A stretch of DNA of 64,000 nt from Schistosoma mansoni (Eukaryota > Platyhelminthes > Trematoda > Strigeidida > Schistosomatidae), in assembly GCF_000237925.1 (NCBI RefSeq), contig NC_031502.1, positions 17,730,909 to 17,794,908 on the forward strand, in the 5' to 3' direction. How positions within the stretch are numbered: position 1 is the stretch's first letter; each line of letters opens with the position of its first letter. A program made the translations under genes and the position numbers. This document shows positions 46,943-58,700 of this stretch, one piece after another. The notes beneath the pieces were generated by a model that saw nothing but the letters and a program-made list of their open reading frames with translations, was not told where the DNA came from and ran no database searches.

Positions 46943-47662
46943 AGATTGATTCTAATCATTTATAACGAGTTAGAGATTTTGTTCTTGAAATTAATACAGG
47001 ATAATGATACATGATAAAATTAAAGGTTTTTGATATAACGTACCTAAAATACACATTGCAGCACATAGATAAAATAGATTATCCCATTCATGAAACTGTG
47101 GAGTTACGATGGACAATAGTGAGACGAACAGACCACCGAATACCTATTTGTGTATGTATAGGAAGCATCGTATAAAATATAAGTGTTCATATATACTATA
47201 ATAACCCAGGGTATAATGAGTATAATTAATAATAAAAAGGTACTAAAACTAAATGTTGTTAGTTCGCAAAATAACAACTTTACTTAGCTATACGTATTAC
47301 GTGAAAATCGATGTACAATCTGGTCCATCTTATAGTAACCTTTTGATAAAACGAATTTTCTTAAAAGATCAGTCCTCTTCTTAATAGCTGATTGAGCATA
47401 CTTATAAATAGTCTCATGAATACTTGTATGAAGATTTTCTGTTTCATTTAGTACGTAATTCAGTTCTTTAAGGAGTTACAGCATCAAGCAGTAGGTATTG
47501 TGGTAATAAAATTAATAAATTGTGACAAATAAAATCCCTATTTGTAAATCAATTTAGAAAACAAAGATGAATTAGATATCATGTCAGAAAATGACACAGA
47601 CTAATAAAAGTTCAAATAGTTTTGTATATATTAGTTATTAATTAATGGTCATTACTAAAAAC
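46943..47662. other. Unassigned AT-rich DNA
   Basis: No supported gene. A 60-codon coil-like minus-strand frame at 47289-47474 is discussed under rejected items. Confidence 0.35.
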
Positions 47663-47977
47663 TGTGTATATTTCCTGCATCTCAGAGTTGATGTTCACTC
47701 TGGGACTCGAACCCAGTACTTTTCGCTTCAAACGCTCGCGCGTTATCCACTCGGCCACTGAGTCCTGATAGCCACTTGCTTGTGCAATGGGGTGAAGTCC
47801 TGGATTCCACTGCTAGCCACTATCCATCTTTGCTTACCATGCTTGTCAATTTAGGCTATATCGAGGCAATACGCACAGTATGCACATATGCCAATTAGAG
47901 ACTGACCAGTTGCAGTCCTAAAAACATCAATGGGAAGATCCAAACAAACAATACTAAGTAAATTTGTGTATATTTCC
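47663..47977. repeat. 13 bp target-site duplication pair
   Basis: Perfect direct repeats TGTGTATATTTCC at 47663-47675 and 47965-47977 bracket the SINE exactly, a sign of endonuclease-primed retroposition that has not had time to decay. Confidence 0.85.
47676..47964 (-). mobile_element. SM-alpha-related SINE with tRNA-like head, flanked by 13 bp TSD
   Basis: 289 bp element between two copies of 'TGTGTATATTTCC' (47663-47675 and 47965-47977). On the minus strand, 47770-47690 is tRNA-like: box A 'TGGCCGAGTGG' and box B 'GGTTCGAGTCC' both fit the RNA polymerase III consensus, with Ser/Leu-like layout. The other half (47797-47955) matches the SM-alpha-like element at 62.87-63.03 kb ('attccactg.tag', 'aattgcagtcc..', 'aagatccaaacaa'). 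The hammerhead core is absent and the tRNA-like part takes its place. Relative to that element the tRNA-like head runs in the opposite sense. Strand is given by the Pol III head. Confidence 0.75.
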
Positions 47978-49563
47978 ATTTATCCAAATGCGGTTCCGTT
48001 GTTATTTACATATAATTGAACTACATCATTCCAAACAGAGTTCAAATGAAGTTTGTGATGCTAGTCGCCAAAATTAGTTTCAAAACAGAATCTCATATAA
48101 GGGCTGTATTTTTTTAAATGGCAAATCTGTTGACAAATATTAAAGAATTTATCCAGAGATAGTTTAACAAAGTTACATTATTATTAACAAAAAAAACAAC
48201 AAGCAACACGAAGTAAAAATAGATAAATAAGTGGTAGTAATTGCTGCTTAGATTTTTTTGAAAAAGCCTCTATTTGTTTGTTGAACTTTGTAATTAGTGA
48301 TGATACTTCATTTGAAAACCTGATAACAGGTACTTAGCTATTGCAGGGATATATGATTATTTATAGGTCAGAATTATCAAAAGATTAACTAGAAAACTCA
48401 ATTAAATAGGTGAAAAATATGCTCATATATGAATAAAATTAAATAACTTTCTGTAAATTGGTTATATGTATTTGTAAGAATACCATTTCAAAGCTGTCTG
48501 ATGTCAAGCTAAACTAATACAGTCATTGACACACTAAATTATTATCGTTTAGAAATTGATACCCAGAGGCAGCTTGTAAAGAGTTCCTGGGTGTATGAAA
48601 ACAACAAATTGGAAGGTTTAGTGATAATAATTAGCAACTTTCTATCATAAATATAATATCCTGCAAATTCGGGTGATATAACTCAGTAGCTGTATATCAT
48701 ACTTTATTCAACAGGTATTCAAGATGAAATACCGATTTTACTCTGATAATTATTTGATTGAAAGTTGACTGATTTTAACTGCTGACCCAACTTATTTTCT
48801 CATGTTATGACCATCTAAATTATCTCAGGCTTCTGTTTCATCAAGTCAGTTTGTTGGAAAAAACACATACTATTTATTGAACATAGGAGTCCACCTTACA
48901 TCTGAATATCGTGCACGGAAGTTTTTGATCCTTTTTATCATATTATATTTACAAAATGGCATTTCCTAGTATTTTCGTATTGATGTTATTTTTCAACAAG
49001 GAGACAAACACGATCTCTCACTTGTCATCAAGCTTTTAGAGAACTTTTTTCACAGTGATCTCATTGTTGAATGAAGTCCAAAACGTATCACAGCTTTTTA
49101 TGTTTATATACAAACTATCCATATTTCACACCATAAGAATTCTTTGAATTGTAATGTAAAAGATATACAGTTGCAGAATTTGGTTTTAAAAAAAATCAAA
49201 GTTGAGATAAATATGAGGCCAATTTATGTCTTAAATAGCGCTTATAAATTCATTTTCATTAGCTAATTCATTGCCTGACTTTGATTGAAGAAGAGATATC
49301 GGGAAAAAGGTGTCTAAAGTTATGTAAAAAAATATAAGGTCAATATCCCCCATTGTCACGCTTTTATCAAAGGTGGTAAACTTGCAAAATAATTCAAACA
49401 TCTTATTTGCTCCAAGCCTACTAAGTCGAGTTTTACTTTAAAAAGGTCAAGTGATAAGAAAGAATTCCTAGTCAAATCATGGGTTAACTCTTGTTTCCCG
49501 TCCATCTTGTGGGAAATAAAAATTTTATAAGTTGAATATATATCAACAAAGTAATCAACTTAC
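47978..49563. other. AT-rich DNA, presumed intron or 3' region of the transporter gene
   Basis: The transporter's exon at 49564-49785 ends with a donor, so coding continues below 49564. I could not identify the next exon with confidence. Confidence 0.35.
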
Positions 49564-49785
49564 AAAAGCATTGAAAACTAATCCGTAGTTTACAGCCATA
49601 TTAATTGATCCAAATAAGGTTTCTGTAGCAGTTGGTGCAAAGACAAGCACACCACTAATTAATAAATAAAGACCACATAACCAAATACCAAAACCAACTT
49701 TGATTTGAGGCCCAAATATCAACGGTAAATGTGGGAATGAAGTTAGTAAAAGTGACCAGCATAAAAGTATGATGCACAATGGAAC
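49564..49785 (-). CDS. MFS transporter exon, TM9-10
   Basis: 222 nt, phase 0 at both ends, acceptor 'ttggatgtcag', donor 'gtaagt'. Encodes '[20 protein letters not shown]', a linker, '[20 protein letters not shown]', '[20 protein letters not shown]' and then 'FNAF'. Two hydrophobic spans are separated by a short loop, ending with the 'N-Y-G' common before TM11 in the family. Confidence 0.75.
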
Positions 49786-52700
49786 CTGACATCCAAATAA
49801 TGAAATACATTAGATCAAGGTTAAGCAAATATTCATTGACTGGAAATGATAATACTGTAGTTAACGAAGGCTTAGGCAGGAAAAAACTAATCATATTATA
49901 TGAAATTACAATGTCTTTGTGAAATATGAAAACAATCAAACAAATACGCTGTTCGCTCACCTTTCTTAAATTATCTATTACAGACTACATCATTTTGCAT
50001 TCACTTTTCCTTTCTCTTCTATTCATTTTCTCATTCTGTCAGTAAGAATTCTACTTCCAATACATGAAACATACCATTTATATCTGTCTGTATAAGTAGC
50101 ATACATCATAATACTACCTCACCAAATTTTAGTCACTTACTTAAATTCGTTTTAAATAAACTCCATACTACTGTTTAGTAGTTGAAATGATTATTTAAAA
50201 TTAGTCATTGGTGTAGGCAGACATGTGTTAAGATCTTAGAATATTTCTTAAAATTAATCATTGTCATCAGGTGCACTAATCTTTCTAGAAAATTTAGTCA
50301 TTAGATCTATTCAATGCTTGTAGTAAACTAACATAAACGTAAAATGTCCGGAATTATATTTTTTACTAAAAAGTAATGTCCTAGCCTGAAATATCGTTTG
50401 AGAAAACCGTCAAATTGTGAGCAAATAATTATACTTGAACTTCTCTCAATGTATGTCAGTTTTATAAGTAATGGCAATGAGTAAAAGTCCCGCTGTTACT
50501 TAAAATTTAGAATTTGTTTACACATCTGTGTTTTTATCAGTAAATCAATATATAAATATCACCTTCCGATCACTGATCGGAATAATTATACATGGGATGT
50601 GAATGTGTAAATGAATGGTGCGAGTGGTCAACCAGGGTGCTTGGTACCTGTGTGGTTGCGCCACAGGATTGAGCTGTACTATTCATATTGTAGCGTTGAA
50701 GCCTATATGGTGTCTGGTTTTCCTGTGAAGCGGGATTGAGCCGTACTGCTCGGTTTAAGTGTGGGCGGTGTCTGGCTCTCCTGCGAAACGGCATTGAGCT
50801 GTACTGTTTGGGTTGTCACGTGAAAGACTGGATGGTGTCTGGTTCTCCTGAAAACCAATGGAAAATTTCCCTGGCTCACAAGGGTATATTATATAACTAT
50901 TTGAACTATTATTCATGTGAATTCACGGGTTGTCTACTGAACACATGACATATATCTGAATGTCATCAGAGGTTTTGTAGTTAGCCACCTAAACGATAAG
51001 CTTCAAGACTTGAAGCGACTTTTGTTCAAGATCTCAAACTCTTCTTGATGGTCTGACGTAAGCGATGGCAGTTGTGAAATGAAAATGATGTTTATTCATA
51101 TACTCAAATTTTGTTTATGAATTTGACACGTTATTACCCTTTGTCTTACTGTCCTTACTTCTGTGGCAAGTATAGAATATTATATAACTATTTTTTCAAG
51201 TCGTAAAGGAAATAGTTGATTCGCTGTTTGATATATTTGTCCTATGTTTCGGTTCATCTGTTTTAGCAAAGTTGTTTTCTAGGGGATGGGATTGCTGACT
51301 CTATGTCCATACCTCCTCCATTAACCGTACTTGAGACCGGCAGTAACCCTAGAAGAGCTGAAAGTGGAGATAAGAGAGAAAGGCACGAGAATGGCGAGAG
51401 ATTCGTAAATCAATGTGTATTCAACAAAACGGTTATAATTGGCACTAGTTCTCTCACAAACTAATAGACAAAGCTAGATGGGTCTCACCAAATCACGCTA
51501 CACAGAACCAGATCGATCATATTTGCATCACTAACAAATTGAGAAGGTCCATGAAAGACGTGAAAACCAGGAGGGTAACTGGCATGGCTTCAGATTACCA
51601 TTTGGTTGTGGCCAAGATGAAACTGAAGCTGAAGAAGCACTGGACAACTGAAGAAACAGCAACACAATGGTTCTATACAGCCTTTCTTCGATATACTCAC
51701 AAAATCAACCTATTCAACATAGCTCTCAACAACAGGTTCCAAGCCTTACTAGATCTACTCAAAGAAGAAACTACTATGGGGAAAAATTGAAAATAGATCA
51801 AAGAAGCACTAACGTCAACGTGCCAGGAGTTTCTAGGCCGCAAGAAGCACCATCATAAGGAATGGATCTCTATCAAAACCCTGGATAAGATTCAAAAAAC
51901 GAAGAACAAGAAGAGAGCAATCAACAACAGCCGAACAAGAACAGAGAAGGTCGAGGCACACGCCAAATACAAAAAAGCAAACAAGTGAAGAAATGCATTG
52001 GAGCTGACAAACTGAAATACGTGGAAAAAGCTTCAAGATAAGAAAATATGAGACAGCTATATGACACAATGAAGAAACTAGCATAGAAATATAGTAAACC
52101 AGAGAGGTTAGTCATGGATAAAGAAGGCAAGCCAGTCACTGAGATTCAAGAAAAGAGGAACAGGTGGGTAGAACTATTGAATAGATCAGTCCCATTGAAT
52201 CCACCGGACATCGAAGCAGCACACACGGCCATTTCTACAGATGCCACAAATGCCGACAGACTGGAAAGAAGGATATCTCATCAAGATACGAAAGAAAGAA
52301 AGAAGATTTGAGCAAATGTAAGAACTACAGATGCAAAACATTCCTATCGGTACCAGGAATAGTTTTTAACAGAGTATTTCTGAATCGGATGAAAGATTCA
52401 GTAGACACCCAACTTCGTGATCAACGGACTGGATTCTGTAAGTATTGGTCCTACAGAGTCCAAATCGCGACACTAAGGACCACAGTTGGACAATCAATTG
52501 AATTGAACTTATCACCATACAACTTCCTTGACTATGAGAAAGCGTTTGACAGCCCCGATAGGAGAATGTTATGCAACCCTCTTCGGCACTATGATGTATT
52601 TTACAAGATTGCCATCACCATACGGAATTCTTACGATGGACGACACTAAAATATGGTGCATGAAAGATAACTCCCAGATTCATTGCAAGTGAAGACCGGT

Positions 52701-55700
52701 ATCAGACAATGCTGCTTACACTCGCCTCTTCTATCCAGTGCACAGCAACAAATGCAGGTGAAGACAGACAGTATAGCAGCAGCCTATGCAGTAATAGACC
52801 TCAACATTCACAAAGGAAGAAGTAAGATCCTGAAATACAACACAAAGAACACCAACGCAATCACGCTTGATGGAGAAGCTCGGAAAGAGGTCGAACCTTT
52901 CACGTAACTGGACAATATCATCGATGAGCAAGGAGGATCTGATGCAGACCTAAATTCAAGGATTGGCGAAGCAATGGCAGCATCTCTACAGTTGAACAAC
53001 ATATGGAACTCAAAACAACTGTCAACCAATATCAAAGTGAGAATCTTCAATACGAACGTCAGGATAGTGAGTTATATTGTACATACCTTGTTCGACACAA
53101 TGGTATACTTGACAAGATCGTCAACATCATCAAGAATTCATACGACGGACTACACTACAAAGCTATGCATGAAGGACAACTCACAGATTCATTACAGATG
53201 AAGATTGGTGTCAAACAAGGCTACTTGCTTGCTCTTGCCTTTTCTCTTTCTTCTCGTAGTTGACTGAATTATGAAGACCTCCACATATCAAAAGGAGGAA
53301 AGAAATGTACTGAACGGCTTGTATGTAGTTAAACGATCGTATAATCATTTTGAAATAAGATGTATAGCTGAGCACGCAACTGTCAGATACATTAATTCAA
53401 CTTTATTGGTTAACTCGTGCTCTCTTGTGTGATTAATTCGAGTACCTTACAAGTGAATCCTCCCAATATCCCTTTATTCCGTTCTCTGTTTATCTATCTG
53501 TCAGCCATATTTCATCATTGTATTGGTCCATGAGTACCAGACGCAAGCTGACTGATTGACACTGTGAACATTTTGAATTTATTTCAACACAATGCAAATT
53601 AGACCATTATGACTTAGCCCTGGATTTATCTCACTATAGTACAATTACTGGATGTTCTGTTGATAGTGCTATTTCCATTCCAATACAAGTACTGATGTCT
53701 TTAAATGACAACTTCAAGATAAAGTCAGTTCAATTACAAAGTGACCTAAATCTGGTGTTAATCCAACACTATTATTACTTTGCTTTACTTGTCCATTCAA
53801 TGCTATTATACTTTGATTGTTTATTACCACTGCACATGCTAGTGAATTCAATTAATGAAATATATATTCAAGAACTTTTGTATACCATTTCTTACTGAAT
53901 TCATTTTTCCTTGGTCATCGATTGTAAAGACAACGAGCATAAAAGACCTCTACTTCTCAAGGGAAGCACGGAATACTATGGACGGCTTGGATGCAGTTGG
54001 CGATTTACATTTCGCAGATGACCTAGCCTTCTATCCCATACACACCAACAAATGAAGGTGATTACAAACAGTGTAGCAGCAGCCTATGCATCAGTAGGCC
54101 TCAACATACACAAGGGAGAAGCCAAGATTTCCAAATACAACACGGAGAACACCAATTCAATCACACTTGATAAAGAAGCTCTGGATGAGGTGGAAACCTT
54201 TATGTACTTGGGCAGCATCATTGATAAACAAAGAGGATCTGATGCAGATGTAAAAGTACGCATTGGCGAAGCAGCAACAACATTTCTACAATTGAAGAAC
54301 ATATGGAACTCAAAATCTTCAATACGAACGTCAAGACAGCCCTGCTGTACGGAGGTGAAACGTGAAGAACTACCATAACCATCATCAATAACGTGTAGGT
54401 AATTTTAAACGTTTATCTGCGCAAGATACTCAATGTCCGTTGACTGGAAATCACCAGAAATAGTTTACTGTGGGAGAGAACAAACCGGTCTTGAGCTCAA
54501 GAGCGAATTAGGAAAAGACTCTGGAAGTGGATAGGACATACATTGCAGAAATCATTAAACTGCATCACGAAGCAAGCGATAAATTGGTATCCTGAAGGAA
54601 AACGGAAAAGAAGAAGACCAGAGAACACATTGCGTCGAAATTGGAAGCAGACACCAGAAGAACGAATAGTGACTAAAGAACTGGGAGGGATCGCTCGGAA
54701 AAGAGTTTGATGTAAAAACCTGTTGGGCGGCCTATGCTTTTCCACGAGGGGTAACAGGCGTAAGTAAGTAATGTTTCGACTCAATCAATAATAACTATAG
54801 ACGGCTTACTCAGTAAACAATGATTTGTTTGGCTAATTTAGAGAAACAACGAACAATTTTATCCTCAGAGAGCAGGAAATTCGATAAGAACCAATCAGCC
54901 AAAAATAATTTTTGAAGCATAAAGTTCTGAATATAAGGGAATTTTATTGTAAATAGTGAAGTTTAGATTTTATGTAAAATATATGACAAATGTTGAGGTG
55001 AGGATTTCTATAAATAAAATATTTTAAGTTGCAGAATGAACTTAAAACCTTAGAAATTTACCTTGAACGAAATACGATCACTGATAGCACCCCAGAAAGC
55101 ACGTCCAACAGAATTGAATACAGCCGCAACGACACCCATAATAGCAAGAAATCTGTCATCGTTAATATGAGTTTTACCAAAGAGCTGAAAAATTGTAAAT
55201 TAATTTTCGTGATTTGATTGTTATTGCGATTATTTTTTAAATATTGAGGATGCTTTTCTTAACAAGACATGACTTAAATCTTCAAACGGTCATACAAATT
55301 CAAGCAGAAAAAGTAATCAGATAAAATACAAACATTTTTATTATAGCAAACAACTTGTCACTGGCGTTAAGAATTGACTATTCCAATAGTCTCAAAGGAA
55401 TCTAAGGTTTACAGAATCACTGGTAAACATAAAAATAATTAAACGATTTCAAGGAAGTTTATAGATCAGTTTGTTTTATTTTAAATGCTTTTTTCGTATT
55501 ATTAAATTTACGAAGTTAAATTTACTATTATGAAAGATTAGCATAATATATTTGGGCCGTTTGCTTATTAAAAATAACTAAAGTTGAAAAACTCTCTCAT
55601 TCTGATTTTCAAGTAGTTATGATTCACAACTTTATATTCAATGAAATTTTCTGGTACCACAGGTTCTTTCATCTGATGTACCATTAGAATCTATTGAAAA

Positions 55701-58700
55701 TGTAGCGTTTATAGAGAAGTTCATCTAAAATGCTTGGAGTACAGGGAAATATTGTTTGTCGACATGTCTCAGCGTAATGTGAAGGTTTTTATTCAAACCT
55801 TAGCAAACTCGTTTAAACCAGAAATTATTTAGAAGTCTTTAAAAATCAAAGTGCATTTCAAAATCATACATTAATGCAGCATAAATTGCACAGTCAAATT
55901 TGTGACTAGTAAATTTAGGCTTACAGATATAAGATTTCCGAATATTTCACCTATGAAGAAACAAGTGTCCAGTGATTTCTGATATTCAGTGGTTCGTCAT
56001 CTTCATTCAGAATAAACTATCTATTTGGCAGTCGTTAGAAAGTAGCTTTACTCAAATCAGTTTATCAGTTTCATATAACCTAAAATCTCTTAACAGTTAT
56101 CATTAACAAATCATCTTACTAGTGTCATGGAGAGTAAAAAGTCAATTGTTAAAAGTAAATGCAATCAAAACGGTCATCGATTTTTATTATAATTGAATCT
56201 CTTCAAGCCAAGGGAGACCTGCAATACTTGCAGAATACGATGACTTTATTTTATTTTGTAGCCTTCTGTTCAGCTACATAAACGCTAGTGAGTTTAATTG
56301 TTTCCAGTTATTAACATAATGTTGAAAATTCAATTATTAACAAAGAATCTGTTGACCAGAATCCAAAGAAAATATTGAGAGTTGTGTTCTAATTCATTGA
56401 ACGTATTGAAATCAATCAACAAACAATCCGATACTGTCTTTCGAAAATTCGCAGTGGCCACAATATTTATAGGGCTAAAGCCTGACCTTTGTGGTTAGCC
56501 TTCGATTAGCTTGGTAACAGAAGCAACCTAAGGGTTTTAATCCTTTCTTCTTTTTTTCAATTAATGAAAACCACAATCCAGAGAATTAAACGCGAACGTC
56601 TACTTTATTGATTATGTTAATCAAACAGTATTGCATGTTTTAACCAGAGTAGCTGATCAGAACTCTGTGCAAAATCGGTTTCAACCAAATAGAAACACAA
56701 ACTTTACTAGATTGTAAAATTATATGTCTAACCTTGAAAAGTGTCGCCAACGATGTCAAAGGTATTCCAGCACAAAATATAATGATCCATAAAAAATAAA
56801 ATTCTTTTTGTTTCAATAATTCCAAAGGTCGTAAATTTACTGAACTTTGTCAAGAAAAATAAACACGCTTAACAATTACAAACCATTCTAATTAATTAAA
56901 TTGTTATTTACAATGAAACAAATCGTTCGGTATTCTATTATTTGGTATATTTCGTAGCTATGACGACATTTCATGATATTGATCAGTAAAATGATCCACC
57001 TTTTTACATTCGAAGTAATTACTTCTATTTTGGTATCAAAAGGCATTAGTGGAATTCTAGCACAAAGTGCACTAAAAGTGCCTTTTAGAGAAATGTTACT
57101 TTGATATTTGAAGAGTGATGCTTAGAAGTTGAGAATGTATTAAGATCAACACCTGATTTCTAATATATACATTTCCAAGATATGATCATGTGCATTTTAT
57201 ATTACACAAGTACTTACTGAGTACCGATATTAAGTGATCGGCCACCAAATTATAAAAGTTGAACTAAGAATTCTCGGTATGAACATAGAATAGTTGTTTC
57301 GGAATAGCTAATCAAGTGTCTGTGTGTGGTCAGTTGTCTATCGGATTTCTTATTTCATTTAATGTAACGATTAAAGCCAAAGATAAATTAAATCTTATTA
57401 TGGAGTAGGATGTTAGTGATTTGATGAATAAATATTTGAAGATTCAGATGAAAGGAACGCAATGATACTATGTGGCCGGGCGCTGCCTGTTCATGAAATC
57501 GTAATTATTTACGTAAGCCCTAGAATTAATTGAAATCAAATGCTAAACCAATAACTAGAACAGTAGTTTTTTGTCTAGTAAGATGGAGTGCTTATGTACA
57601 GATTATCAAAGCAAAATAAAGATGATTAGATGTCATAGATGAATGGAGGAAATTAATCTGTAGGTCACTTACTCTCTAATCAGTTAAGACATGATTTTTA
57701 GGCCTAATTGTTGGGCATCATATTACTTTTACAAATAAATAAGCTTGTTGAAGTACTACTGTTGAAATAAAAAAAATAGATCTTTTAATAACTCTGAAAT
57801 GTAAACATAGTATATAAATACACTGAGATCAGGCTGAACAAGTGAATTGTAATTTCGTAGTGATCTAAGTGTATTAAAGTTGTAACACTTAGTTTTGTAT
57901 AATTACAAAATAAGCAAAGAAAAGATCTGTAAAGATTAAGGTTTTGAAATTCAATAACAGGTAGATAAACTATATTTAGAGATTCTATGTAACTTGTTTT
58001 TAACCAGGGATTTGAATTGTTGTGAAATACGGTGTTTTAAATCGTTTGATGGGCATCAAACCGCCAAACTAGTTAAAGTTTAGCTAACGACACTGATTAT
58101 TTTGTGATGAATTAATAATGTAAAATATTGTTTCAGTGTCAAGATCAAAATACTACGACGTTTGGCATTCACATATTTTTTGTTCTAATTTTTAATTTAG
58201 TCACAATCATCATTTTATACCTGTGTAGACGGTGAGAGTTTGCGTCATGAAAGCAAGGATTAAATTGTTATTAATTCACATTGGTCAAATAATATATATT
58301 GATACATGTTTTGTACATTCGGTTTTAATTTTTACCTAATTACACACTGTCCACGTCCCAAAATTATCAGCATATGTCTACTAACAAAAATACGTCCCAG
58401 TTTCAATCACACATTGACAAATGAGGAAGAAAATCTAACCTTGGAAAGTTATAAATAACAACTAAAAGACTGAGCATTACTCACTTTGCTTCACAACCTA
58501 AAGATCTGTAAAAAAAACTCTACATTATAGGGTAACATTCCAAAGGAAACGTTATTAATAAAATAACTTTACTTAGTGGACAGCTTAACCAACGGAACGT
58601 TCGTTTATTCTTGATTTGAGCACTTCAGGTATTGAATTCCTGTCAATCAGATTTTATGTATTGGATCGTACCAAGTTCGTCTGTGGTATGGTCTAATAGT

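Larger units (their letters stand above)
51240..54775 (+). mobile_element. LINE family B (RTE/SR2-type), rearranged mosaic in transporter intron
   Basis: Runs from an endonuclease C-terminal region (about 51290) to a 3' end with 'cgtaagtaagtaa' at 54758-54771, the short TAAG-type tail of RTE elements. Domain order is scrambled: endonuclease C-terminus, linker, RT motif A, deletion of the palm, thumb, back to RT palm ('[16 protein letters not shown]'), an inserted segment (about 53313-53925), motif C ('LHFADDLAF') and thumb again. Many stops, so dead. It lies antisense to the transporter gene within its intron. Confidence 0.8.

Noticed and set aside
47289-47474. Minus-strand frame with coil-like peptide ('HETIYKYAQSAIKKRTDLLR')
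   Set aside because: It could be a terminal exon behind an AG, but frames of this length occur by chance in such AT-rich DNA and no upstream exon joins it in phase.
48248-48318. Short minus-strand frame after a good acceptor ('NEVSSLITKFNKQIEAFSKK')
   Set aside because: Only about 23 codons, no donor, no recognised family.
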